64,000 bases of DNA from Anthropogastromicrobium sp963652495 (GCA_963652495.1 CAVJTU010000003.1:1-64000), one strand, 5' to 3'. Positions 9,463 to 17,878 are shown, counted from the first letter of the stretch. The notes: generated from the letters alone by a model not told the origin. Program-made: numbers and translations.

Positions 9463-10995
9463 TTATCTCTTTTTTCTCTGCTTGATTTCAAAGCCCAGTC
9501 CGTATACTTCCTCGAAGAAGTTCTGCTTGTCCTGCAAAGTCTTTTTTTCAAGTGTAATGTTATCCGGATATACGGTTGTGATCACAATCTTAGAATCTTT
9601 TATTGCAAGCTTCATATCGGCAAATTTCTGACGATGGCTGCGGTCAAGTGCATTGCAGACACGAAGGATGGCTGCCAGCTTCATGACGATCAGATATTCG
9701 TCATTGCCTAGCTTTCCGTCAAATTCATCGAAATCCGGAAGTTCCATCGTATTATAGCGAACGATGCTCGCAACCATCTCGCGTTCCATATGCGAGATTC
9801 CAAGAATCTCGGTAGACATGATGATCTGATAGGCACACTCGCCCGGCGCACTCATGCTGATAAATTTTCCGCAGTCGTGAAGAATGGCCGCCAGACGAAG
9901 CAAAAGACGTTCGCGCTCACCAAGACCATGATATTTTTGCAGCAGATCAAAGAACTTTCCTGCCATCTGCTCAAGATATTCTGCGTGAGCCTGATTTCCT
10001 TTGTAACGCTTGCATATCGTCTTTGCGGATGCAATGATATCTTCATCAAAATTGTAGGTGATTCGTCCAAGCTTATGCTTTTCCATGTAGTGAATCGCAT
10101 ATCCGTCACACAGATCCGTCTGCGGAATCCAGATTTTCTCAGCCTGTGTCGCGTCAAGAAGCGTCTGCGCCAGAATCATAACCGGAAGCACCATTGCGGC
10201 ATACTCAAACGGCATGTCTAACATCTGGCTGATCTCACTGGTGGACTTACCGCGAATCTTAGAATACAAATTTCGGATATCCTCTGCGGTGATGCCCGGA
10301 TCGCCGGTATGCTCAAGTACCTTTCGAATCTGAGAAATCAGCGTGTCACCGACAAGAATTAGGCTGCGGATGGTGTGATCCTTTAAGAACATTTTCTCAA
10401 AGGTCTGCACATCGTTGTCGATCATTTCCTTTAACACCAGTTCAACAACGGGATATTCCCATGAAAATGCTGAGAACATCTCGCTGATCTTTGCCATACC
10501 GAGCGGAATATTCTGCGTAGTTGCAAGTGCCTTTTTCTCATAGATGGAAATCTGAAGGCTTCCAGAACCGATATCAACCATAGCAGTTCCTTTCTCCGGA
10601 AGCTTGAAATCATTTTCCCTTGCGATAACACCTTTGATACGCACATAACGCTGCTCGGAATTGCTGAGTACACGCACACAAATGCCTGTACGAACCTCTA
10701 TCTGGTCTACGATCATGGCACAATTCTTTGCCTCGCGCACCGCACTGTTTGCCAATGCGTAATACTCGGTTATGCCATACTCGGTAAGTGTCTGCTTAAA
10801 CTGCATTAATGCCTTGCATATTTGCTCCAAGACCTGCGTGCTGATACGTCCTTCTGAGTAGGTGTCCTTTCCTACCGGCACCATACGGCGCAGACTGTCA
10901 ATCACCTGCATCCCTTTTCTCGGAGCGATCTCGTACACCTTCATGATTACGTCCTGCGCTCCGATTTCCATTACTGCCATACGCATTGCTGCCAT
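9463..10995 (-). CDS. ppx: Ppx/GppA phosphatase family protein with C-terminal HD domain
   Basis: Expected to hydrolyse polyphosphate or (p)ppGpp. An actin-like fold spans residues about 1-300, with the second phosphate-binding motif AMVDIGSGSLQISIYE intact near residue 138. An HD domain (about 310-510) carries LRLAAILHDCGKF. The first phosphate motif, normally DIGSNS.RL, reads MEIGAQDVIMKVYEI, so the aspartate is glutamate and the SNS is lost. Catalysis may be reduced or the protein may be regulatory. Its place directly before ppk supports a polyphosphate role. The ATG at 10995 follows AGGAAGG, itself the last unit of an 8-base tandem repeat (11005-11060). Confidence 0.85.
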   Translation of the reverse strand: MAAMRMAVMEIGAQDVIMKVYEIAPRKGMQVIDSLRRMVPVGKDTYSEGRISTQVLEQICKALMQFKQTLTEYGITEYYALANSAVREAKNCAMIVDQIEVRTGICVRVLSNSEQRYVRIKGVIARENDFKLPEKGTAMVDIGSGSLQISIYEKKALATTQNIPLGMAKISEMFSAFSWEYPVVELVLKEMIDNDVQTFEKMFLKDHTIRSLILVGDTLISQIRKVLEHTGDPGITAEDIRNLYSKIRGKSTSEISQMLDMPFEYAAMVLPVMILAQTLLDATQAEKIWIPQTDLCDGYAIHYMEKHKLGRITYNFDEDIIASAKTICKRYKGNQAHAEYLEQMAGKFFDLLQKYHGLGERERLLLRLAAILHDCGKFISMSAPGECAYQIIMSTEILGISHMEREMVASIVRYNTMELPDFDEFDGKLGNDEYLIVMKLAAILRVCNALDRSHRQKFADMKLAIKDSKIVITTVYPDNITLEKKTLQDKQNFFEEVYGLGFEIKQRKKR

Positions 10996-11004
10996 AGTTT
11001 CACG

Positions 11005-11060
11005 TCCTTCCTATATTTCTTTATTTCTATGTTTCTACATCTCTATATTTCTATATTTCT
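11005..11060 (-). repeat. 8-base tandem repeat forming the ppx leader
   Basis: Read on the coding strand there are seven consecutive 8-base units: AGAAATAT twice, then AGAGATGT, AGAAACAT, AGAAATAA, AGAAATAT and finally AGGAAGGA. The last unit is the ribosome binding site of ppx. The array sits between the family C inverted repeat and the start codon. Confidence 0.85.
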
Positions 11061-11099
11061 TTTAATACAGTTAATGCATTTTTTAGATCTACTTCTTTT

Positions 11100-11153
11100 G
11101 TTCACGGGCGCCTAGATTATTGAAACACCCACTCGGTGAAGTGAGCCCGTGAA
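11100..11153. repeat. Family C inverted repeat (GTTCACGGG ends)
   Basis: GTTCACGGGC (11100-11109) is matched by GCCCGTGAA (11145-11153) around a 35-base centre. It lies 5 bases past the stop codon of the DUF815 gene. Related elements lie at 24776-24818, 40604-40757 and 43057-43118. Confidence 0.8.
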
Positions 11154-11157
11154 AAAT

Positions 11158-12456
11158 TTAGTTCTTCTCAAGTGCCTTCTGACCAAGCAGGTAAATTATA
11201 AACTGCTGCGCACATCTTCCGCTTCTGCCTCCATGATTCAATTCCCATCTGCCCGCCTCAAGCAGCAATTGATCGGTATCCATCTCGATGCCGGCTTTCT
11301 GTGCCAACTGAATTACAATATTGTCGTACTCCTGCTTTTCCGGTGCGCCGAAATAAATCGTTACGCCGAAGCGTGCCACCAAAGACAGCTTTTCCTGTAC
11401 GGTATCGGAGGAGTGAAGCTCTGGCTTGTAGTCCTTTACATCGTCGAAGCTTTCTTTGATCAGGTGACGGCGGTTGCTGGTCGCATAGATCAATACATTG
11501 TCCGGCTTTGTCTCAAGGCCACCTTCGATAACAGCCTTCAAATACTTGTACTCGATCTCGAATTCCTCAAAAGACAAATCATCCATGTAAATGATGAACT
11601 TGTAGTTGCGGCTCTTGATCTGGGAGATAATCTTTGGCAAATCTTTGAACTGATGCTTGTACACTTCGATCAGACGAAGTCCCTTTGAATAAAACTCATT
11701 CATGATTGCCTTGATGCTGGAGGACTTTCCGGTTCCGGCATCGCCAAACAGCAGACAGTTGTTTGCAGCCTGTCCATTTACAAAGCTGAGTGTATTGTCC
11801 ACAAGCTTTTTCTTCTGACGTTCGTAGCCGACCAGATCATCCAAATGCACATGCTCGGTGCAGGTGATTGGCTCGATGACAGGCTCGCCATCCTTGTCCT
11901 GACCGATACGGAATGCCTTGTGAAGACCGAGCTTTCCGACACCATAGTCACGATAAAAGTCTGTCAGTGTATGTAAGAAATCTTCATCACTGCCACATGC
12001 GCCGAGGCTTGTTCCCAGTGTAGTAATGCTGTCGCGAATACGCTTGTTGAATACGTGACCGTTTGTGTTGGAGTTTACGTAATTCTCTAAGAGTGCCGCC
12101 AAATTACAGCCAAATACCTGATCTAAGTTTTCTAAATTGATTGCAAAGAGCTCTCTCCAAAAGGAAATGTCCGGAAGAACCATCTGCGATAGTGTTCCCT
12201 GCGGAAGACCTTTCTTCTCGCATGCCTTAGAGAATGCATTTTCTGCATTGGCAAGGATGCAGGCAAGTACGCTGTGCCAGAGATTTTCCTGTAAGCCATA
12301 GGCTGCTGCCATCTCAATCATCTGATGAATGCAGTCCTCGTAAGTTTCCAGATCGTCCTCGGTGAGACCGTCAATCTGTGCCTTCTTTGCGAGTGTTCTC
12401 ATCTGATAAATCAATTCTTCATGTTCAAAGTTTCTGTATAATAATAATCTGTTCAT
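11158..12456 (-). CDS. DUF815 family AAA ATPase
   Basis: Cytosolic ATPase of unknown role, 432 residues. The N-terminal half is helical and of unclear function. From about residue 205 comes the DUF815 ATPase core: YERQKKKLVDNT leads into a Walker A NCLLFGDAGTGKSSS (about residue 240), a Walker B FIIYMDDLSFEEFE (about 290), and a sensor region NVLIYATSNRRHLI. The family resembles DnaA/IstB-type ATPases by motif order; substrates are not known. It starts 50 bases after pheA on the same strand. The family C hairpin follows its stop. Confidence 0.88.
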   Translation of the reverse strand: MNRLLLYRNFEHEELIYQMRTLAKKAQIDGLTEDDLETYEDCIHQMIEMAAAYGLQENLWHSVLACILANAENAFSKACEKKGLPQGTLSQMVLPDISFWRELFAINLENLDQVFGCNLAALLENYVNSNTNGHVFNKRIRDSITTLGTSLGACGSDEDFLHTLTDFYRDYGVGKLGLHKAFRIGQDKDGEPVIEPITCTEHVHLDDLVGYERQKKKLVDNTLSFVNGQAANNCLLFGDAGTGKSSSIKAIMNEFYSKGLRLIEVYKHQFKDLPKIISQIKSRNYKFIIYMDDLSFEEFEIEYKYLKAVIEGGLETKPDNVLIYATSNRRHLIKESFDDVKDYKPELHSSDTVQEKLSLVARFGVTIYFGAPEKQEYDNIVIQLAQKAGIEMDTDQLLLEAGRWELNHGGRSGRCAQQFIIYLLGQKALEKN

Positions 12457-12506
12457 GTCAATTCCCTGTTACTTTCTCATAAATTTATTGTATATCGTGT
12501 ATCGTA

Positions 12507-13637
12507 TTAATAATTTCCTAATATTTTTAAGCGTGCAGCTTCTTCGTCAATTCCAAGAAGTGCATTCTCGACTGCCGCATCTGCCAGATTTCCCTCAAAG
12601 TCAACGAAGAAGCGATACTCAAATGGCTGCTCCGGAATCGGTCTGGACTCAATCTTTGTCATATTCAGATCATTGTAGATCATATGAGACAATATCGTAT
12701 ACAGGCTTCCACTCTCATGAGGGATCTCAAACATAATGGAGATTTTTGATGCCTGCTTACAATAAATTTTTTTGCTGCACACAATAATAAATCTTGTCGT
12801 ATTTGTCTTATTATCGTTGATGCCTTCCTCAAGAATCTCAAGACCATACAGCTTGGCTGCGGTAGCACTGGCAATGGCTGCTGTCCTTGGATTGTTTTCC
12901 TTAATGACTTTCTGGGCCGATACAGCGGTGTTTACCTGGCTGATCTGCTGCCAGTCTGAATGCTCGTTTAAAAACTTTGCACACTGCATTAAGCCCTGCG
13001 GATGGGAGTAAACCGTCTGAATCTCATTGATATCGGCACCTTTTAAGCCAAGCAGACAATGGCGCACGGGAAGATAATATTCGCCAACGATGGTATTGTC
13101 GTAGCGTGTCAGAAGATCATACACGTCACCGACCTGTCCGGCACTGGAATTTTCAAGCGGAAGCACACCGAAATCAGCTTCTCCCTGTGCGACTGCCTTC
13201 ATGACCTCCTCGAAATTCGGCACATGGAAGTACTCGGCTGAATCACCAAAATATGCCATGGATGCAGCATGACTGTAAGCACCCTCTACACCCTGAAATA
13301 CAACTCTTGCATGTTCCTTCTCAATGGCATCGACAACAGTAAATGGAACCGGCTGTGCAACGCCCTCTTCCTTCATGATCTGATACTGACGTTTGCGGCA
13401 GATTGCCATGACCTGTGTAAACAAATCCTGAATGCCATGTTCCTTAAAGCCATCCTCTGCAAGCTGTGACAAAGCTTCCAGCTTTTGATTTTCTCTTGTC
13501 TTGTCTAAGACTTTTTTATTATTCTGTATCTTGTATGCAGCAACATCTCTGCACACATCAATACGCTTCTGGAACAGACGCGTGATCTCTTTATCAATCA
13601 CATCAATCTGTGCTCTGGATTCTGATAAATCTAACAT
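12507..13637 (-). CDS. pheA: Bifunctional chorismate mutase/prephenate dehydratase
   Basis: Converts chorismate to prephenate and then to phenylpyruvate for phenylalanine synthesis. An AroQ-type chorismate mutase spans residues 1-85 (RAQIDVIDKEITRLFQKR). The dehydratase spans about 105-285 (VFQGVEGAYSHAA; NTTRFIIV holds the catalytic TRF). A C-terminal ACT domain carries the ESRP phenylalanine-binding motif (KIESRPIPEQPFEYRF), so feedback inhibition is expected. I chose ATG 13637 because AGGAAAG lies just upstream; the frame extends to a GTG at 13655 that would overlap that site. The leader is an 8-base tandem repeat (13652-13683). Confidence 0.95.
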   Translation of the reverse strand: MLDLSESRAQIDVIDKEITRLFQKRIDVCRDVAAYKIQNNKKVLDKTRENQKLEALSQLAEDGFKEHGIQDLFTQVMAICRKRQYQIMKEEGVAQPVPFTVVDAIEKEHARVVFQGVEGAYSHAASMAYFGDSAEYFHVPNFEEVMKAVAQGEADFGVLPLENSSAGQVGDVYDLLTRYDNTIVGEYYLPVRHCLLGLKGADINEIQTVYSHPQGLMQCAKFLNEHSDWQQISQVNTAVSAQKVIKENNPRTAAIASATAAKLYGLEILEEGINDNKTNTTRFIIVCSKKIYCKQASKISIMFEIPHESGSLYTILSHMIYNDLNMTKIESRPIPEQPFEYRFFVDFEGNLADAAVENALLGIDEEAARLKILGNY

Positions 13638-13651
13638 GTATTTTTCTTTCC

Positions 13652-13683
13652 TCACTTAATAACTTAATAGCTTAATAACTCAA
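13652..13683 (-). repeat. 8-base tandem repeat in the pheA leader
   Basis: On the coding strand there are four units: TTGAGTTA, TTAAGCTA, TTAAGTTA and TTAAGTGA. They run directly into the GGAAAG ribosome binding site of pheA. The organisation matches that upstream of ppx. I see no T-box or leader peptide in the 13638-13783 gap. Confidence 0.75.
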
Positions 13684-13783
13684 TGACCTATAAATTTCCT
13701 GTAATTTCATTGAAAATTAGAAAATGCTCCGTTACTCATTTGGCTGCTTCACATTTAACCTCTTTTTGTTTGCTATTTTATAT

Positions 13784-14605
13784 TTATTGCTTTGCGTTTA
13801 ATTCTTCAAGCAGCTGTCTGACCGTTTTTTGGCTGACCGGATGACGAAGCCACGGTGCGATCTGTGCCATCGGCTCTAATACAAAGCTTCTCTTTTCAAT
13901 CTCCGGATGCGGTACGATGAGTCTCCTTGTTCCAAGAATCTGATCGCCATAAAAAAGAAGATCAAGGTCTAAGGTTCTCGGTCCCCAGTGGATTTTTCGC
14001 TCGCGTCCTGCCTTTGCCTCGATGCTCTGTAATACGTCCAGCAATGCAAATGGCTCCAACCAGGTGCGAAGACACGCACAGCCATTTAAAAAGTTTGGCT
14101 GGTCAAGATACCCATATGGCTCTGTCTCAATCCAGTCGGATACCGTCTCGATTTGAATGCCCTTTGCTTCCTTTAACTCATCAATTGCGACATCCAGATA
14201 ATTTTTCTTTTCTCCCAAGTTAGAGCCCAGCGCAATGTATGCCTGATGCCACATTCTCGCCGTCTCAACGGATACTGTCTCAAGCGGCAAACCAACCGGT
14301 GCCCACGGCTTTTCGATTTTGATGGTAATGCCCTGAATGAGCGGATTGGTCAGCAAAATTTCTTCGGCTGTGACTGCTGCGGCACGCTCTAAAAGCTTAT
14401 AATTTTCCCGCTGTAAAATCTGCGTGATCTGTCTGGAGATTGCGCCATAGTTCACAGTCTTGTCCAGATTGTCTGCCTGTGCAGCGGCTGTTGTATCCAG
14501 ATACAACACAGCCGATACGACAAACTTTTGTCCGAGGCGCTGTTCTTCCTCATATACTCCGTGGTGGGCAAATACTTCAAGCCCTTTGATTTCTATTTTA
14601 TCCAT
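13784..14605 (-). CDS. folB-folK: Bifunctional dihydroneopterin aldolase / HPPK
   Basis: Two consecutive folate-pathway enzymes in one chain. FolB (residues about 1-118, starting MDKIEIKGLEVFAHHGVYEEE) makes 6-hydroxymethyl-dihydropterin. FolK (about 122-273) pyrophosphorylates it, with IALGSNLGEK, GRERKIHWGPRTLDLDLLFYG and HPEIEKRSFVLEPM as landmarks. The order in the operon is folC, folE, folP, folBK. The start at 14605 is set by the FolB N-terminus, but it is part of a 14-base tandem repeat (14592-14633) that also creates an out-of-frame ATG at 14619. Ribosome recruitment here is therefore unusual. Confidence 0.95.
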   Translation of the reverse strand: MDKIEIKGLEVFAHHGVYEEEQRLGQKFVVSAVLYLDTTAAAQADNLDKTVNYGAISRQITQILQRENYKLLERAAAVTAEEILLTNPLIQGITIKIEKPWAPVGLPLETVSVETARMWHQAYIALGSNLGEKKNYLDVAIDELKEAKGIQIETVSDWIETEPYGYLDQPNFLNGCACLRTWLEPFALLDVLQSIEAKAGRERKIHWGPRTLDLDLLFYGDQILGTRRLIVPHPEIEKRSFVLEPMAQIAPWLRHPVSQKTVRQLLEELNAKQ

Positions 14606-14633
14606 TCTATTTTATCCATTCTATTTTAACTAT
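14592..14633 (-). repeat. 14-base tandem repeat spanning the folB start codon
   Basis: On the coding strand the unit ATGGATAAAATAGA occurs at 14605-14592 (containing the real start) and again at 14619-14606. A third, degenerate unit lies at 14633-14620. The upstream copy offers an ATG in another frame that reads MDKIEWIK and stops at 14593, inside folB. Fourteen is not a multiple of three, so each unit gained or lost changes the frame relation. Confidence 0.85.
14593..14619 (-). CDS. Possible 8-codon upstream ORF overlapping the folB start
   Basis: ATG 14619 reads MDKIEWIK and then TAG at 14595-14593, so it terminates just inside folB. AAAGGATAG sits about 10 bases upstream and is a better-placed ribosome binding site than anything before the real start at 14605, where only GGAT within the repeat is near. 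Translation of this short frame could pass ribosomes to folB by termination-reinitiation, or could compete with it. Seen in sequence; whether it is translated is inference. Confidence 0.35.
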   Translation of the reverse strand: MDKIEWIK

Positions 14634-14729
14634 CCTTTTTCACCATCCATTTATTTTGGCAATCGCATTGATTTTGCATTGTTTTCGCATTTGTATTGTG
14701 TAAACTTTAAAACATACTCTTTTATCGTA

Positions 14730-15536
14730 TTAACTTCGAAGCAATGCCTCTGCCATCTTGATTGCTCTGACATTTGCCTGTATATTGTGGACGCGAACAA
14801 ACATGCATCCCTTCTGTACTGCCCAAACAGTCGTTACCATTGTGCCTTCTTCTCTCTGGTCAGACGGCAAGTCAAGTGTCAGTCCAATCATGGATTTGCG
14901 GCTGGTTCCCAGAAGGATCGGACAGCCAAGTGCATCTAGTACTTCAAGATGATTTGTGATTGCTAAATTTTGCTCATAGCTTTTTGCAAAGCCTACACCT
15001 GGATCAAGAATGATCGTATCCTTGCAAATTCCAGCTTTCTTTGCAATATCTAATGTCTCTTTTAAGTCCGATACCACGTCTTCTAAAAACCGATTGTAAA
15101 CAGCTGTTTTACGGTTATGCATCAGACAAGATGGTACATTAGCCCTTGCAATCACCTCTGCCATCTTCGGATCCGCTTTTAATCCCCAGATATCATTTAT
15201 CAGATCGGCTCCTGCTACGATCGCAGCCTTTGCAACACCGGATTTATAAGTATCTACAGAAATAGGAATATCAAAGCGGCTCTTTACTGCTTCGATAACG
15301 GGTGCTACGCGGGCAATCTCTTCTTCATCGGAAATTCTGGTGTAGCCCGGACGGGTAGACTCGCCTCCGATATCTAAGATATCTGCCCCTTCATCAATCA
15401 TGCTCTGCGCATGAAACAGCGCATCGTCCATATGATTCCAGCGTCCACCATCGGAAAAGGAATCCGGAGTTACGTTTAGAATTCCCATCACATACGTATG
15501 TCCACTTGTCTGAAATTCTTTGTTTCCTATTCTCAT
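14730..15536 (-). CDS. folP: Dihydropteroate synthase
   Basis: Joins the pterin pyrophosphate from FolK to p-aminobenzoate; this is the sulfonamide target. The TIM-barrel signatures are all present: MGILNVTPDSFSDGG (loop 1), DIGGESTRPGY, DPGVGFAKS and GTSRKSMIG. Length (268) is normal. It follows folE by 14 bases with a GGAGG site, so the two are co-transcribed. The gap to folBK (14606-14729) holds the 14-base tandem repeat and A/T-rich DNA. Confidence 0.96.
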   Translation of the reverse strand: MRIGNKEFQTSGHTYVMGILNVTPDSFSDGGRWNHMDDALFHAQSMIDEGADILDIGGESTRPGYTRISDEEEIARVAPVIEAVKSRFDIPISVDTYKSGVAKAAIVAGADLINDIWGLKADPKMAEVIARANVPSCLMHNRKTAVYNRFLEDVVSDLKETLDIAKKAGICKDTIILDPGVGFAKSYEQNLAITNHLEVLDALGCPILLGTSRKSMIGLTLDLPSDQREEGTMVTTVWAVQKGCMFVRVHNIQANVRAIKMAEALLRS

Positions 15537-15550
15537 CGTTTTCCTCCAAT

Positions 15551-16102
15551 TTAGCGAATCATCATCAAAACACGATTGATCAGCTCATCATTTTGTTCAA
15601 ACACACCTCTGCATACATAGGTCAATGTCTTAGTCCCCGGCTTTCGGACACCGCGCATCGTCATACACATATGCTCTGCCTCAATGACTACCATCACGCC
15701 CTTCGGCTTTAAATGCTCCATCAATGCATCTGCTGTCTGTGCAGTCAGCTGCTCCTGAATCTGCGGTCGCTTGGCAAATACTTCAAGTGTCCGCGCAAGC
15801 TTCGACAGTCCTGCCACCCGTCCGTCCGGGATATAGGCGATATGCGCTTTTCCATAAAATGGAAGCAGATGATGCTCACATACCGAATACAGATCAATAT
15901 CCTTTTCCAATATCAGCTCGTTGTTTCTTGCCTCAAATGTTGTCTCTAAATACTGTCCGGCATCCTGTCCCAGTCCGCCATATATCTCGCTGCACATGCG
16001 TGCGACGCGGTCGGGAGTTCCAAGCAGTCCCTCTCTGTCCGGATCCTCACCGATTCCCTCCAAAAACAGGCGTACCGCCTGCTCGATCTTTTCTTTATCC
16101 AT
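15551..16102 (-). CDS. folE: GTP cyclohydrolase I
   Basis: First committed step of folate synthesis, GTP to dihydroneopterin triphosphate, as a homodecamer. Zinc ligands are in SVCEHHLLPFYGKAHIAYIP, with the later cysteine in AEHMCMTMRGV. GLSKLARTLEVFAKRPQIQEQLT is the conserved helix. The 183 residues are normal. The 193-base gap to folC contains family A repeat copy 1 and a coding-strand A-rich stretch with ACAGAAACAAAG-like 12-base repeats. Confidence 0.97.
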   Translation of the reverse strand: MDKEKIEQAVRLFLEGIGEDPDREGLLGTPDRVARMCSEIYGGLGQDAGQYLETTFEARNNELILEKDIDLYSVCEHHLLPFYGKAHIAYIPDGRVAGLSKLARTLEVFAKRPQIQEQLTAQTADALMEHLKPKGVMVVIEAEHMCMTMRGVRKPGTKTLTYVCRGVFEQNDELINRVLMMIR

Positions 16103-16231
16103 GCTTCCTCTTCTCTATTTCGTTTGTAGAATTGTTCTGTTCTACTGCAGTTTTATTGCATTTGCATACTATTTTTGTTTCTGTCTTTGTTTCTGTTTTC
16201 TTTTTGTTTTTCTTTCTATTGTTATTTCTAT

Positions 16232-16275
16232 GATGTTGGGGTCAAAAGGCTTTCTGACCTTTTACCCTGGTATCA
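16232..16275. repeat. Family A dispersed repeat, copy 1
   Basis: It begins GATGTTGGGGTCAAAAGG and ends CCCTGGTATCA. On the minus strand, AAAAGG and CCTTTT can pair around an 8-base loop. It sits 20 bases past the folC stop. Other copies: 17810-17853, 43201-43240, 61008-61048, and a half copy at 20801-20826. Confidence 0.8.
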
Positions 16276-16295
16276 TTTCTATTTTTTTTCTTTGC

Positions 16296-17582
16296 TTACA
16301 GCCTGTCGTTGCGTTTCATCCACTCTTTTGTTCTTGCGAGAATGGTAAGTGTTCCGCAAACAACCACCGGATTTTTCTGTGAAACGGCCGCCTCCATCGC
16401 TTTTTCAATGCAATCTTCACTGTCAAATGAAGTGACTTTTAATTGTGGAAAACGCGTTTTGATTGCAGCTTTTAAGTCCGTACTCTTCATTGCCCTCGGC
16501 GACGGCGGCGTTACCGTAAAGACTTCGGATGCGCGGCCAAACAAAATTCCAATCTCTTTTTCGTAATCTTTATCGGCTAACACACCACACACATAGCAAA
16601 CCGGTGCTGCTGCGTAGAAACGATTGACAGACTCACGAAGGCGTCTAATACCATCCGGGTTATGCGCACCATCAAGTACTATATCGGGTGAACCAATGTG
16701 CATCTCAAAGCGACCTTCCCAATGCGTCTTTTCAAGACCGTCATAGATATTTGCTCTGGTGATCGGATAGGTGCTGCTGAGTACACTTGCTGCCTGTACG
16801 GCAAGTGCCGCATTTTCAGGCTGACAGGTTCCAAGCATTTTCAGGCGAAGATTTTCAAAGTCTCTGAAAAACAGGACACTTTCCCGCTTGTCAGAAAAAA
16901 TCTGACGTACCTCATCGTGACGTACTTCGTACAATGGACTTCCTGCATCTTTTGCTGCCACACGAATTGGCTCCATTGCGGCATCTTCCTGCTCCATACA
17001 AATGACCGGAGCACCCGGCTTTATGATGCCTGCCTTGTGTGCCGCAATCTCACTGATCTTATTTCCAAGGATGCGGCAATGATCCATGCTGATCGAGGTC
17101 AAAATGCTGCATACGGTTGTTGTTACAGCATTTGTGGCATCCATATCACCGCCAAGACCTGCCTCTAAGATTGCGAGTTCACAGCCTTGCTCGGCAAAAT
17201 ACCAAAGTGCCAATGCCGTCTCCTGCTCAAATGCAGTCGGTGCTTCACCGTCGAGCCGTGCTGCTGCCTGCGAAACCGCAGTCATGCCGCGCGCATATTC
17301 CTCTTCGCTGATACAACTGCCGCATGCCCAATACTGCTCCGTACTGGAAAATACGGCTGGTGATGTATATCGTCCTACACGCAGACCTGCCTCAGATAAA
17401 ATCGACGTGAGGTAGGCTGCCGTTGAGCCTTTTCCATTTGTTCCCGCGATCTGGATAAATTTGACTTTATCCTGCGGCATTTTAAGTTCTGCCATCAGAT
17501 GGTGCATTGTGTCCAGTCCCAGAACGATTCCCTTTTGACTTCGCACTTTTTCCAAGTAATCTTGTGCTTCCAAAAAGTCCAT
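16296..17582 (-). CDS. folC: Bifunctional folylpolyglutamate synthase/dihydrofolate synthase
   Basis: Adds glutamate to dihydropteroate and to folates. The Mur-ligase-like ATP site is IAGTNGKGSTAAYLTSIL (about residue 46). The family markers GRYTSPAV, EAGLGGDMDATNAV and DGAHNPDGIRRL are clear. Length (428) is usual. It is first in the folate cluster, with its own likely promoter at 17638-17669. I looked for a tetrahydrofolate riboswitch in the 17583-17700 leader and did not recognise one. Confidence 0.96.
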   Translation of the reverse strand: MDFLEAQDYLEKVRSQKGIVLGLDTMHHLMAELKMPQDKVKFIQIAGTNGKGSTAAYLTSILSEAGLRVGRYTSPAVFSSTEQYWACGSCISEEEYARGMTAVSQAAARLDGEAPTAFEQETALALWYFAEQGCELAILEAGLGGDMDATNAVTTTVCSILTSISMDHCRILGNKISEIAAHKAGIIKPGAPVICMEQEDAAMEPIRVAAKDAGSPLYEVRHDEVRQIFSDKRESVLFFRDFENLRLKMLGTCQPENAALAVQAASVLSSTYPITRANIYDGLEKTHWEGRFEMHIGSPDIVLDGAHNPDGIRRLRESVNRFYAAAPVCYVCGVLADKDYEKEIGILFGRASEVFTVTPPSPRAMKSTDLKAAIKTRFPQLKVTSFDSEDCIEKAMEAAVSQKNPVVVCGTLTILARTKEWMKRNDRL

Positions 17583-17637
17583 GACGTCCCCCTTTCAAGG
17601 TCTTTCGTCAGATAAATTCCGAACTTTTGACCATGCC

Positions 17638-17669
17638 ATTATAATAATATAAATTTTCAGTTTAGTAAA
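17638..17669 (-). promoter_or_regulatory. Probable promoter of the folate cluster
   Basis: On the minus strand TTTACT (17669-17664) is followed after 17 bases by TATTAT (17646-17641), overlapping a second possible -10 TATAAT (17643-17638). The folC ATG is about 50 bases further on. Confidence 0.45.
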
Positions 17670-17713
17670 GGCTTTGGCAGTTTTTCACGACATTTTAAGC
17701 AAAGAAAAGGCAA

Positions 17714-17750
17714 TAGAAAAGAGGGTGGACATTGAAGATGAGCCACCCTC
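17714..17750 (-). terminator. Intrinsic terminator downstream of the Rpn-like gene
   Basis: GAGGGTGG (17721-17728) pairs with CCACCCTC (17743-17750) around a 14-base loop. On the minus strand it is followed by a U-rich tract. It separates the Rpn-like gene from folC. Confidence 0.65.
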
Positions 17751-17809
17751 CTAGGCAATTATAATTATGCCTTGTTATTTTGTTTTATTCTTTTGTGTCA
17801 CTATTTTAA

Positions 17810-17853
17810 GATGTTGGGGCAAAAGGCTTTCTGACCTTTTGACTCTGGTATCA
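17810..17853. repeat. Family A dispersed repeat, copy 2
   Basis: It begins GATGTTGGGGCAAAAGGC and ends CTCTGGTATCA. It lies 25 bases past the stop of the Rpn-like gene, in the same relation to its gene as copy 1. On the minus strand, CAAAAGG pairs perfectly with CCTTTTG around an 8-base loop. Confidence 0.8.
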
Positions 17854-17878
17854 TTTTATTTCATCGTTGTTGTCTTAT

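Noticed and set aside
11005..11060. CRISPR-like array
   Set aside because: Units are 8 bases and contiguous, with no spacers and no cas genes. It is a tandem repeat.
17583..17700. Tetrahydrofolate riboswitch before folC
   Set aside because: I looked for the conserved core on the minus strand and found only a promoter and a short leader.
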